DNA from: Nymphaea colorata
Lineage: Eukaryota; Streptophyta; Magnoliopsida; Nymphaeales; Nymphaeaceae
Length of the DNA stretch: 35,978 bases
Reading direction: 5' to 3'
Assembly (NCBI RefSeq): GCF_008831285.2
Contig: NW_022205258.1
Span: forward strand, 1 to 35,978
The position numbers and the translations under genes were made by a program. Positions within the stretch are counted from its first letter, which is position 1. Each line of letters opens with the position of its first letter. The notes under the pieces were generated by a model. That model was given only the letters and a program-made list of their open reading frames with translations, did no database searches and was not told where the DNA came from. Positions 10,740-20,995 of this stretch are shown here, one piece after another.

Positions 10740-11330
10740 TTATCATATAATATGGTTAGCATGAAAAAAAATGTGGTAAATTTTAAAAAAATTTGAGCAA
10801 AACATAAAAATTAAGGGAAAATAAGATGAATGGTAGGCAATTTAAAAAATTAAATAGATGAGAAACAAATAAAAATTAGAAGTTGAAAACTAGCAGTTTA
10901 GCAATAAAAAAGTATGAAAAATGTCTAAAATGAAAAAGAGGGAAAAATGCAATCGGTTGCTAGGCTGATTAATCATGAAAATGTAATCAAGCAACGTAGT
11001 AGTTGCAAACATTTTCATGACTGACGAGAACCACCACTTAAATATAGGTTGTGAGAGATGACAACCAAAATTAGGTAGTAAATATAATCATAAAAAACTC
11101 ATCTTGTTTTTTTTTTTTTCTGAAAAAACAGTGATAAAACACCAAAAACAAGTCGGCTGAATAAAACGGCAAAAAGATATATTTTTTGAAAAGAATATCA
11201 AAACTAAAAACGTGGTTTTCCTATCTTTTTCATATTTTTTCAATTTTTTTAAAAAGTTACCATTTTTTTTTGCATGTTTTGCTTTTTATTTTTTATGCTT
11301 GCCATGTTATACGATAGAAAGACCTCCCAT
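10740..11330 (-). repeat. AT-rich repeat family copy
   Basis: The minus-strand block reading TTTTGGTTGTCATCT, then CAACCT and GTGGTGGTTCTCGTCA (near 10990-11080) matches plus-strand 29860-29920. The surrounding A- and T-rich sequence resembles 19740-20060. A T-rich frame at 11212-11424 is low-complexity and not credible as a gene. This copy lies just upstream of the start of the kinase relic. Confidence 0.55.
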
Positions 11331-12555
11331 AATGAACAATGAACATGAAAATAATGAGCTTCCTAAATGTTGTTTGTCACATTCTGGCCTGTACATGAGT
11401 ACAAAAATTCAATCACTCAATTAGTATGCTTCACATATATTTCTGATGCTCATATCATGCTTCATGCGAGTAATGAAACGTGGTGATTGGTCATACAGAT
11501 TATATATGATAATTAATCACTGAGTTGATCTGAGTATCACATGCAGATTCTAGTATTTGGATCCCTATGTTACTGGAATGTCAACAATCCAGCATCCATA
11601 AGTTAGAGCACACAAAAAAGCAATTATTTCACATAAGACTGTAGAAATATCACAATATCATTTAAATGTCTTGACATGAGCATCTTAAACATGTTATCCA
11701 GGTGAAAGAATCCATGATCAAAGATGCATGCTAGAAGCTCTAGGATCAAAGCAGGAACTAGGGGTCGTCTGGTAATCACAACCATATAATTACAAGCGAA
11801 AAACATGCCAGAAAATGAAAACAGTTAATATCCCTGTCTATTGTTACCATAATTTCTCATTTAGCTTTGAAAAGGCCAACCAAGATGCAACAGACAAGCT
11901 TATAATGGAAAGAAGATTCCCAGCTTGTCCAATTGGCAAAGATAAGCCGACTGACAGAGACATTGTCCTATCAAATCACATACCTAAACCCCCAAATAGG
12001 AAAACTATATGTAGAATATTTCCTTCAATTTTCAAACTAGGAAAAAGGATGGATTTCTTTTTCATGTTGCATTGGACACGTATCCTGATAAGCGATAAGG
12101 ATACCAATGTAGATTTGCCTATATATAGATATATATATAATGAGCTTGTGATGTTGAAAAATACAAATAAATCGAATTCTCTGACATGATAAAGCTGAGA
12201 CCTTCGTTATTTGAATCATTAGAAAAAATTAATATGTACATGAAAAAAAACTATGTTTTTTAGTTGATGCATTTTGAGGCACATAAAGTCTAGGGACATG
12301 AATTGGTTTGTCAAAAATATCTTCAAATAGGGAAGGCTAGACGACACTGTAGATGGCGGACACATGGACCGAGTTTATCAGCTAACGTGATTTGTCAATT
12401 CAACTCTTTCTTATTATTTTTCTTTCATTTGACCTTACCACAGAGTAAACTTAACTTTCAAGGTGTGTGCATGGGTATATTTTACAAGAACAATACCTAA
12501 TTAAACAAAATCAGTGACAGTGGTGAGATTCTACAACATGTACATCGAGTTGGCT
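11330..12555. other. Unassigned intergenic stretch
   Basis: Several short frames occur, including one of 124 codons at 11815-12189 on the plus strand. None shows a domain, signal peptide, splice pattern or family resemblance. Composition is AT-rich like the flanks. I see no gene that I can support. Confidence 0.45.
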
Positions 12556-12559
12556 CAAT

Positions 12560-12690
12560 TGGAATTCGTTTATTTTTAATAATTTTTTTAAAAATATATA
12601 TATATTATATATTCTTCAAGAAATACATATAAATATAATTAAAATCAATTAAAAATTATGGAGCCCGACCTGGCCCGATGCCCACCCTTA
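12560..12690. mobile_element. Possible truncated hAT MITE end
   Basis: An AT-rich stretch ends with CCTGGCCCGATGCCCACCCTTA (12669-12690). On the opposite strand this is TAAGGGTGGGCATCGGGCC, resembling the right end of the MITE at 6096-6380. I could not find a matching left end or target duplication, so it is scored as a fragment. Confidence 0.4.
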
Positions 12691-12699
12691 CTTGCATTG

Positions 12700-13245
12700 G
12701 CATTGAGGGTAATATATATATATATATATATATATAATTTAAAAATATCATTTTTTGTTGTTATATGTATCTGTCATAATATTTAAGGACAGATTCATGG
12801 AATGTTGTAACATAATATTACATAAATTTGTCTAATATTTGGGACAGATATAGGGAACAGTTACATACTGTTATTGTTGCCAAACGGACCCAAGATCAAG
12901 ATAAGACATAAGCATATGTGGAGGCAAGTTACGATGTACGTAGCTTCACCCAGCTCTGTTGGTGGAGAAAAAAAGCCCGGTCAGAGGTAAGGAGTTTTCT
13001 GGTAGTGGCCGCTATCACCATCTCTGATATCTTTGGCCGAGTAAAGGCTGCTCAAGCCATTACAGTTCCAAGAAAATGATCAAGTAAGATTATTTTGAGT
13101 GCTAAACAAAATCAAGTTAGAATGCATGGAGAATTAAAATGAAAAAATAACCTGTGAAAGTCCAACAAAGAGAACTTTAGATTTTGTCATTGAATGGATA
13201 TGGTCAATGATAGTCGAAGGGTCATATAGTCAATGTATTTGAGTT
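12700..13245. other. Unassigned intergenic stretch
   Basis: Contains a short AT microsatellite near 12714-12736 and otherwise unremarkable sequence. No gene recognised. Confidence 0.45.
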
Positions 13246-13249
13246 TAAT

Positions 13250-13660
13250 TGGACATCTAACCAAACCAGTTCAAGAAATATCGGATATGGAAAAAAAATT
13301 AATATCCGATTAAGAAATTGGATTGGATTCAGATTTAAGAAACGACATCTGACTGGATTCAGATCCAGATTTGGATGTACATATATATCCAATTGAATTT
13401 GGATTCAGATCCAGAATGGATTTAATTTTCAATAAAAATCTTATATTCAAGTGCTCTTACATTTTGAAAATCAGCCAGAATTGATTCAGAATTCGAATTC
13501 AGATCGTGATATTGGATTTTAGATTCATTGTTTGTATTCGAATCAGAATTTGAATATGGATATGTGGATATCCAAAAAAACAGATATAGTACAAGATTTA
13601 TCTTATTTGAATCTGATACAATAACATTCCTACTCCCAACTCTAATCCAAGGACTCCAGA
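13250..13660 (+). repeat. Dispersed repeat family A, fullest copy
   Basis: Rich in GATTCAGAT- and GGATTTGGAT-like words. It matches 22634-22872 closely in the same direction (shared AAGAAATTGGAT start, CATCTGACTGGAT, AATCTTATATTCAA, ATCAGCCAGAATTGATTCA, GTGATATTGGATTTTAGAT), 18705-18840 in part, and 32520-32860 distantly on the other strand. It probably ends near the ATTCCTACTCCCAACTCTAA block (13626). No transposase, no proven terminal repeats. Class unknown. Confidence 0.7.
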
Positions 13661-13829
13661 AAGACAATAAATAACAAAAGATACAAACCCCTTAAATTAT
13701 TCCCTACTGGCCTGCAAGTGTCATGCAACAGAGATAGCTAATAAGAAACTTTGGTAGATAATCAAAATTAAAAACTCCATCATATACATATGTGTGTATG
13801 TATTTGTGTGTGTGCGTCTATATATATGT

Positions 13830-13985
13830 TTGCATCCCAAATTTTTATTGGTTTTGGAGTGCTTCAAAAAAATTGAGTTTTGTTTTGAAATAAGAAAGAA
13901 AAGGGACTCGCTCGTTGGTACGAGGATTGACCGTTCCCGGCACCTTTACCGGGGGTAATCGATCCAAGGGCTATGTTCATCATTG
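13830..13985 (+). repeat. Dispersed repeat, inverted partner of 4440-4645
   Basis: GTTTGCATCCCAAATTTTTA, a GTACGAGG block and GGCTATGTTCATC match the minus strand at 4440-4645. This copy includes a CCCGG...CCGGG stem near 13940. No coding potential. Confidence 0.6.
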
Positions 13986-13989
13986 ATGC

Positions 13990-14750
13990 ATTTCATTTTA
14001 ACTTAAACATCCTTTTGATTCTATATGCGGTGTAGAAAATATTGAAAGTTTGATGTTTCAAATTTTTGAAAAGACTCTTGAAGGGTTGCTTGAAAATGTG
14101 AAATGTTTTGAGGAAAAAGTGGAATTAGTAAGTATCATTTGAAAAGCTTGTGAAATCATCTTGAAATCACTTTAGTGTTCTCTTAAGACTTTAAGTAGGT
14201 TTGAGATTTTGCTCTAATTCGGTTACCACCTAGTTAGAGCTCCATCCCATCTTTCTTAAGTTCTTTTGGAGAGATGCTTGTGATCATAAGTGAAATAAAG
14301 TAGGTGAGAATGCATAGATGCATTAATCCTATATGAATGTAAAACATTCCTACCACAACATTCATCTAAAGTCATTCCTACCACAACAAACATCTAAGGT
14401 TTTTCTTGTTGTATATAAGAAGGGAAAATTTTTGAAAGAAGATTGAGATTGCAGACCATCAAGCATGACTCTAATGTTGGGTCATTATTTGGTTTGTGGT
14501 CTTAATGAAGTTGGTAGATAAAAATATCATGAGAGGAGAATGTTAAAAAGAATACAATAGATAAAACACTCTTATGAAAAGAAAGAGAGAGAGATAGAGA
14601 AAGACATGCATACATGTGTACATACCATAACATATACACATACATGAAAGCTTAAGAGAAAAAGATGTATTGATTTGAAGAGAAAGAGAAATTTTAGAGG
14701 AAAAGAAAAATATCATACATATATATGGGTTTGAGAAATTTTATAAGAGA
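13990..14750. other. Unassigned stretch turning purine-rich
   Basis: 13990-14575 holds no recognisable gene. The CATTCCTACCACAACA word occurs twice at about 14345 and 14375. From 14575 to 14750 the plus strand is AG-rich (GAAAGAGAGAGAG), possibly the inverted counterpart of the CT-rich repeat at 3830-4380. Confidence 0.45.
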
Positions 14751-14752
14751 AG

Positions 14753-14845
14753 ATATTTGTCTTGAAAAAATGAATAAATATTTGAAAGAGAGGAAATGAA
14801 GCACATGTACATACGTATTCATGCACATATGAAAATTTATAAAAT
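14753..14845 (+). repeat. Perfect 93-base inverted duplication, left copy
   Basis: Identical, as far as I can read base by base, to the reverse complement of 22540-22632. Identity stops abruptly on both sides. On its right it abuts an LRR gene scrap at 14846; its partner abuts a family A repeat. No coding signal. Confidence 0.85.
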
Positions 14846-15020
14846 AAACGATCTCTCTGGTAGACTGCCGGGGAGCTTGTTTAACATATCCACTCTTCAG
14901 TCTTTGAGTTTGGTGGCCAATCAACTAAGAGGGCATCTCCCTAAAGATGTTGGTCGCAACCTGCCCAATCTCCAAATTCTCATGATGAATAGCAACAATT
15001 TTAATCCAATGGAAGTCCAT
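14846..15020 (+). pseudogene. LRR receptor kinase ectodomain fragment
   Basis: Plus-strand frame encoding two and a half LRRs: NDLSGRLPGSLFN, ISTLQSLSLVANQLRGHLP, KDVGRNLPNLQILMMNS. It closely matches the ectodomain of the relic at 5493-10569 (NNLTGTLPHSLFN, TNQLTGHLPKDVGRFLPNLQ), so it derives from the same subfamily. It lacks signal peptide, membrane segment and kinase. It lies in the opposite direction and begins exactly where the 93-base inverted duplication ends, so it looks like a moved or truncated gene piece. Confidence 0.85.
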
Positions 15021-15025
15021 TCAAT

Positions 15026-15041
15026 TTACGTTGCAACGTAA
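15026..15041. other. Perfect 16-base palindrome
   Basis: TTACGTTGCAACGTAA reads the same on both strands and lies just after the LRR scrap ends. It contains ACGT cores. It may be chance or a rearrangement footprint. Confidence 0.4.
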
Positions 15042-15044
15042 AAA

Positions 15045-16075
15045 AAAAACTGGAATTTAGCCTACATAATAGGGCTACGGAATTTTTTACTCAAAATAGC
15101 CTTCAATATTGCTAAATTCTAGTTTGGCTCCGGCCATGGGTCATTACATAAATGACATTGTAGGTGGAAACTGTCTCAAATGAGTTTCACTGGATAATTT
15201 GTCTTAAATGAATTGTCCAGTGGAAAACCAAGGCATGGTTTTCAAACAGTGTAAGAGGAAAACAACAATGAGAAAAGCTTGTCCAGGTCCTACTGAAGAG
15301 ATAAATCATCGTCAGAACTTGAGTCAAAATCTATTACGAGATGTTTTGTCCACCCCAACAATGTATATTCATTCTTGGCGGCTGAGCTCAAAGGTCACTG
15401 GAATTGGAACGCCGTCTTCGGTTAGAACAAGAAAACACAATAAAATAAAAAGAAATTTGAAGAAGACTGAGGAATAACTAGTGACATGAAAAACCATTTT
15501 CACACTGTTATAAAACACAATGTAAGTTTTGCACCACTACTTAAACAAAATATGTTTGCCAATAGCTCTAAGTTGTTACTAACTTAAGCTTGTTTTAAAT
15601 TGATAAAAATGACTAATAGACCCTTAATAAGGACAAATTATACATACATTAGTTTGTATTAGCTTAAGGCATGTTTTAAGGGGGTTATGACCAGCCATCC
15701 ATTGGCCAAAATGTAGATGGATATTGTGCTAACCCATCCAAACTTTTGGTACATTGAATTAAAGATCTGCTGCAAAACATGACATTCACACATGATTTTG
15801 ACATTGCCAAAACTGCAGTATTAGATTTTTTTTGTATTTATTTATTTTTTAAATAGAATTCTGAAAATTGTAAGTTGGGGGTGCTTCTAGGAAGGAGGGG
15901 AAGCATGAATGGAGGAATTCAACTTTTTAATATAAAAAACTCGGTTAATATAAAAAACTCGCTCCATAATCACTTATCTTTCTTTTTCATTGTTTACTGT
16001 TTTTTTTCTTTATTTTCTTCTTTGGAGCAACAGAGTGTGAGTTTGTTATTGAAAAGAAAAAAAAATTGGCTTCAG
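15045..16075. other. Unassigned stretch before the EXS exon
   Basis: No gene recognised. An 89-codon plus-strand frame (15208-15477) shows no family motif. TTAATATAAAAAACTCG occurs twice in tandem at about 15928-15962. The exons that would precede the EXS exon at 16076 in an intact gene were not found here. Confidence 0.45.
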
Positions 16076-16228
16076 GTTGCAACAATTGCATGGTTTGAAG
16101 CCGATTCTGTTTGCGGTAGTCGTTCTATTGCAATTCCTTTGGTGCTGGTTCTTCCATATATATGCCACTTCTTCCAATGCATTCGGCAATACAAGGATGC
16201 AAAGGAAAAAAATCATGTCTTTTTTATG
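16076..16228 (+). pseudogene. EXS-domain (ERD1/XPR1/SYG1) protein, single exon
   Basis: The frame VATIAWFEADSVCGSRSIAI, PLVLVLPYICHFFQCIRQYK, DAKEK matches the well-conserved segment of the plant EXS-domain membrane proteins (the group without an SPX domain, such as the At5g35730 and At2g32295 products), as I recall that family. It follows an intact acceptor (GGCTTCAG, ending 16075) and could end at a donor ATG-GTAAGA at 16229. After KEK the sequence no longer fits the family. I found neither the preceding nor the following exons nearby. Intact relatives are multi-pass proteins of about 450 residues with a role linked to protein sorting or phosphate transport by homology. This is best read as an isolated exon relic, perhaps moved with a repeat. 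Confidence 0.72.
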
Positions 16229-16229
16229 G

Positions 16230-17680
16230 TAAGAACTTTTATTCATTCCATATTTTTAGCCACGAGATATGCTGCCTACACTAGAAATGATATACAGCAA
16301 CGGAACAGTTAAATACTGGCTAACTGGAACTTGCGTGTCAAACTCGAGCCATGCTGCACTTTTCTGTAGCAACATGGGAAAGAAAATTAGAACAGAGGTA
16401 ACTGCAAAACAACGGGCCACTACTTACACAAATATTGAGATGGAGAGATTAATGGTGCCTTCATGCAGATGCAGACCAGCAAAATGGTGACCTGCACACC
16501 CAGCACCAAGCCCATGACTTGTCTGTTCTTTTTTCATTTTTGTGGGATTTTTTGTCTTTCGCAATGAGGGGTGGAGCTAGATTTTTTTTCCTTTTATAAA
16601 ACAATTAGTATATGGTTAACATATTTTGAATGGACTATGAGGCAGATCTTGTCTGGCTACTCCATATAATTGGGCCCATATAATTGGGCCCAAGTTTGAA
16701 CATTAAATTAAGGTTTCAAAGAGTGGTCGTGTTCATAACCAAAACTAAGGATTCTGATTGTCTGGAGCAATGAAATTCATGTTTTCCGTGAAATTAAGCC
16801 AATTGGCAGTTTAGATGAAAAACTCAGGTCTTTGCGGCTTATACCAATTGGCAATTGTTGAGCGCGTTATCAATTGTTTATGTTTTGATTACTAAGAATA
16901 AGCCAAAACAAACAGTAGGAATGAGAATTCGTTTAAAGATGCTGCTGATCATAAATTATATGTTTGTCCCACCACTATCTTATTGTTTTCTTAGGAAAAT
17001 CCCCAATACCCAGAAAAGATGGTAGAATGGGAATCAAAATTTGCACTGTAAATCCAACACAGCCTTCCAATCTTGGCTTCTATGAGAGTCTGACTAATTT
17101 AGGAATCTAAGCAAGTTTCAGTTACCATCTTATTGTAAATTTTTGGTCTTTTCTCCTCAGTGTTTAAGAAACCTTTTATGAACCGTGACCTTCCACATTC
17201 TCACAGTGTGCATGGAAGCCATGGTTCAAGTCCAATCGGTAGGTTTTACCCTTCACAGCCATCATAAGCGACGCAACTACAAGACTTCCAAGAATGAGCC
17301 ATATATAGTTGGCAAAATCACATGGATTGCCTCCATTACCTCATTTCTCTGTTGGGAAGGTTTATCTAGAGCTGCCTTTCTCATAGTTGCCTTATTTCAT
17401 TGTTCCCTTACCCATTAAGATCTTGTTGCTTTGTGTGAAAACTTAGAGAAGAAAACAGAGGAAGCGTGAAAGATAAAGCTGGAGAGAACTTGTTTTTATT
17501 GATTCCTTTAAGTAACATATATATAATACAGAAAAAGGTTATCACTTACAAGATTTTTGGTATACAAGATCATGATAATACACAATTTCTATCTCAATCC
17601 ATTAACCACCGAAAATGTAGTTTGCATAACAATAACAGATCCTGATAAGAGATCCGATCCCTTTTTTCTTGACACTTTGT
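16230..17680. other. Unassigned intergenic stretch
   Basis: No family recognised. Frames at 16269-16490 and 17185-17418 are short and lack motifs. ATATAATTGGGCCC occurs twice in tandem at about 16663-16692. The right part (17425-17680) is AT-rich and could be repeat-derived. Confidence 0.4.
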
Positions 17681-17682
17681 TT

Positions 17683-17705
17683 ATCACGCAGGATTCCTGC
17701 GTGAT
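17683..17705. other. 11-base perfect inverted repeat with 1-base spacer
   Basis: ATCACGCAGGA, one T, then TCCTGCGTGAT. It lies about 30 bases upstream of a TATA-like motif and could be an operator-like site or small hairpin for the candidate unit that follows. Function is a guess. Confidence 0.45.
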
Positions 17706-17736
17706 TATCTTACCTAAAATGGTCAGGTCTGTACTC

Positions 17737-18442
17737 TATATATTGAGAGTCCATCTTCTCTCAAGAACATCAGAGAATGAATAAAGAGAGAACTTTCTTT
17801 ACCATGGATGCAAGCACCAAAATGCCGAACCAGGTACATGCGTGAGTTTTTTTTTTTCCATCTTTTAACACTAATTCCATAGGAGGCTGGTAGAATGTGC
17901 TCGCATTTGCTTTGTTATATCTACACTAGCATATGTGAAATGTGGTTCTAATACTTTATTCTGATGCCTATGCGGTTGCAGTTTGCACACGGGAAGCAGG
18001 AGCCGTGGCGGTGCCTCAGAGGAACAAGCCCGAGGTATGGCTTAAGAAAATACTATTGTTACTAGGCCTACTGAAGCATGATAACCATTCACACTTTGCA
18101 ACAAATTATGAAACCGGTGATGTTTTCAAGAAATTGATTCGTGTCTTCTACATTTGGGCAGGTCAGTAGGCCTAGGGTGAGCACTCAAGGATTAAGCACA
18201 CCTCAGAAAGTGGTGTCAAGCAAATAGGAAAAGAAGATAATGCCTCAGTGGAGGAATTCAAGGCGATGGTGGATGTGGTTATCAATCCCAATGCAGATGT
18301 AGCGTGCAACAAGCAAAGGCTACCCGTCTTTGTGGCGCTAATGGATCCACTCGAAGGGAGTTTTGGCTTAAAGGAGAGTCCGAGCCTTATCGGGAGCATT
18401 ATCTTGACCAACATCACCTTACCAACTCGAACTCCTTTTTGA
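17737..18442 (+). other. Weak candidate transcription unit, unrecognised
   Basis: Layout seen: TATATAT at 17737-17743; an ATG at 17804 opening MDASTKMPNQ; a donor-like CAG-GTACAT at 17833/17834; an acceptor-like TTGCAG before 17982; a GC-richer 53-base block ending at donor-like GAG-GTATGG (18034/18035); acceptor-like sites near 18161, 18166 and 18175; then an open frame 18176-18442 (includes EEFKAMVDVVINPNADVACN). No tested splice combination links the ATG to the last frame without a stop, and no family is recognised. It could equally be an LTR or a decayed gene. The opposite-strand frame at 18172-18522 has no support either. Confidence 0.22.
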
Positions 18443-18704
18443 ATCCCACCACCCCCTTCCTCCCTTTCTCTTATACGTTTTTTGTATTCATTTATTGTTT
18501 TTGATAATTTTTGCAAAATCATTGATAATTTGTCACTTAATTATATGTTATCTCTCTGTTTCTACCTTTTATCTAGATATCATGCCTTTCCATGTAACGT
18601 AAGCAAAAGAATTGGAACTGCCTCGTATTTCACTTGGTAAGATAGATAGACTTTAAATGTCATTTTCCATCTCAATCGCATGCCCAATTGAACTGTTCCA
18701 AAAA

Positions 18705-19200
18705 AAAAAAAAACAGATATGGAAAAAAATTAATCTCTAGGAAATAGATGTCTTCGGATTTAAGAAATAACATCTGACTAGATTCAGATTCTGATTCTGA
18801 TATATATAAGTATCGGATCCGATACTGATTCAGATCAACCTGTGTCAGGGCTTCCTGTGTTGTGGAGGTCTCTCTTAGAGAATATGTTTGGATTATTCTT
18901 TTTCTTCTCAGATGAACTTGTGTTCTTGATCATTGCCCTTGTCGTCTCAAACTTAGGAACACCCAGGCCCATATATGGGAGACAAAAATTAAGAACTTTT
19001 GCATTGGAACATTTCAATCAGTCTTTGAGATTTGAAAATTGTGGTCAATAAATTGGTTGTGACAATACTTTGCAAGAAAAAAGGAAAAGAAGTCTTGAAA
19101 ATTTCTGCAAATCCATGGAAAAGTCAAAATTTTGATCTTTTTCCTACATGCTCAAGTTTTCCAAACATCACATTATTAGCAATTGTTAAAAATTTTGGTT
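18705..19200 (+). repeat. Composite of family A (partial) and family B repeats
   Basis: 18705-18835 carries family A words (ATGGAAAAAAATTAAT, CATCTGACTAGATTCAGATT). From 18836 family B begins (CAGGGCTTCCTGTGTTGTGG, TTGTGTTCTTGATC, CAGTCTTTGAGATTTG, AGTTTTCCAAACATCACATT), matching 29090-29450 in the same direction and 22872-22998 inverted. Open frames here are not credible genes. Confidence 0.65.
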
Positions 19201-19735
19201 TTTTGAAAGTTTAGTAAGTAAAAAGTTTGATAATTATATTTTTGCTGTTATAACTATGACTGAGTTTCCAAATTGATGGGATTCCTTGAAACTTTTGGTG
19301 GCATATCAATTCAGAGTTTTAGATTTAGTGTCTTAGCTCTTCTTTATGACTTTTGAAGGTCCCTATATTACTTGCAGCAGTGAAATCTTTTTTCTTTAGT
19401 GAAATAAAATGTACATTTATTTCACATCGTCCTGACTCTGCATATGACATCTAACAATAAGAGATGACATGAATAAATTTGAGATTCTTAATGACTTCCG
19501 TCAAATTTTCTTTCCTTTATTTGACTATTTAAATTTACATGCTTTGACCAAGGTTGATCAGTTGAAGAAGAAAAATAGGATTTATAAGAAAGAACTAGCA
19601 TTTGTACTGTTAACGGCCTCTGCAAAGAGTTCGTCAAAAGTTTATAATCCGCTATTTTTTAAATACAAAATCTGCCATACATACATATATATATATATAT
19701 ATTGGCGAGGTTATTCTCGGGTATAATACCGCACT
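19200..19735. other. Unassigned intergenic stretch
   Basis: AT-rich. An 85-codon frame at 19469-19726 ends in a TA microsatellite (about 19684-19702) and shows no motif. Nothing recognised. Confidence 0.45.
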
Positions 19736-19739
19736 TGAA

Positions 19740-20060
19740 AAAAGTAGAAAAATATGGTAAACTTTTTAAAATTTTAAAAAACTAAAAACGAGCAAAAAGT
19801 AAAATAAGTGAGAAACCAGTAACATAAACATGAAAAGATAAGTAGATTTGCAACAAATAAAAAAGAATAAAAAAAACTGTTTGGCATTAAAAAAATGAAA
19901 AAATGAAAAAAGTGAAAAAATACGAGAAAATGTTAAAAACATGTTAAAATGTATTTTTTTAATTTTTAACGTTTTTTTGCAAAAAAAATGTTGTTTTTTT
20001 AAGTTTTAAACTGTCATTTAATTTATCGCATTTTTTCATTTTTTTTAAAAAACGCGTTTT
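19740..20060 (-). repeat. AT-rich repeat family copy
   Basis: A- then T-rich sequence with GTTTGGCA between homopurine runs, matching 1870-2035 on the opposite strand and resembling 10740-11330 and 29690-29960. It has fold-back character: AAAATGTTAAAAACATGTT is followed by its near-complement. It lies immediately before the LTR-like copy b. Confidence 0.55.
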
Positions 20061-20261
20061 CTATGACTATGATATATCTATATATATATATATATATATT
20101 GTAATCACACCAAATTTTTTTCTAAAATATTATGATGTTTTATCCAAGCACGAAACTCAAATTTCGATCCAAATTAAATCCAAAATACAACTTTCATATC
20201 CAAATTAGGTCCAAAACCCAAGTTCAAATCCAAATCGATCATTTAAGACTCATTTGCCTCT

Positions 20262-20680
20262 CCTTTTGACAAAAAAATCTCCTTTTAGAGGGTAATTTTA
20301 GTCTTTTTGAGTGGACAAGACCAATTTTCCCCTCATTTTGACCAAAAAATCTCTTTTAGAGGGTGATTTTAGTCTTTTTGGGTGGACAAGACCAATTTGA
20401 CCTTCCTTTTGACAAAAAAATCTCCTTTTAGAGAGTGATTTTATTGTTTTTGGGTGGACAAGACCCATTTGCCCTTCCTTTTAACCAAAAAATCTCCTTT
20501 TAGAGGGTAATTTTAGTCTTTTTGGGTGGACAAGACCCATTTTCCCTTCCTTTTGACCAAAAAACCTCATTTTAGAGAGTAATTTTAGTCTTTTTGGGTG
20601 GACGAGACTCATTTGCCCTTCCTTTTGACCAAAAAATCTTCTTTTAGAGGGTGTTTTTAGTCTTTTTAGGTCAAAAAATT
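20262..20680 (+). repeat. 72-base tandem array, about six units
   Basis: GTGGACAAGAC-type blocks start at 20311, 20382, 20454, 20526 and 20598, with a final degenerate unit near 20670: steps of 71, 72, 72, 72 and 72 bases. Each unit also carries TTTTGACCAAAAAATCTC and TTTTAGAGGGTAATTTTAGT. It ends about 30 bases before the TATA motif, the usual place of enhancer repeats in LTR U3 regions. Confidence 0.93.
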
Positions 20681-20710
20681 CAAATTTAGGGTTTTGGCTC
20701 CAAAATCTTC

Positions 20711-20718
20711 TATAAATA
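20711..20718 (+). promoter_or_regulatory. TATA box of LTR-like copy b
   Basis: TATAAATA preceded by TCTTC and followed by CCCTCC. The same motif occupies the same relative place in copies a and c. Transcription would start about 30 bases on, near 20745. Confidence 0.55.
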
Positions 20719-20995
20719 CCCTCCAGTTTCCCCCCTCTTGGGTAAGTTTGGCCCTTGGGAGAAACTCTAGTGTATTCTCACTTGAAGACTTAGAGTTTTT
20801 CTTGAGATCTCTCTCTCTCCCTCTTCCTCTCTCCATTTTTCTCTCCAACTTGGAGCAAGCTACAACCCTCTTGGAGCTTCACTCAAAGGGGATTTCAAGT
20901 GAAAGTGTTTATCTTCCTTAGGTCATTTATCATTAGAGGTATGTAACCATCATCCATTTCATTTCTTTTTCTTTTTTTTTCTTTTTATCATCTTT

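Noticed and set aside
11815-12189. 124-codon plus-strand frame
   Set aside because: No domain, signal peptide or splice context; composition is that of the noncoding flanks.
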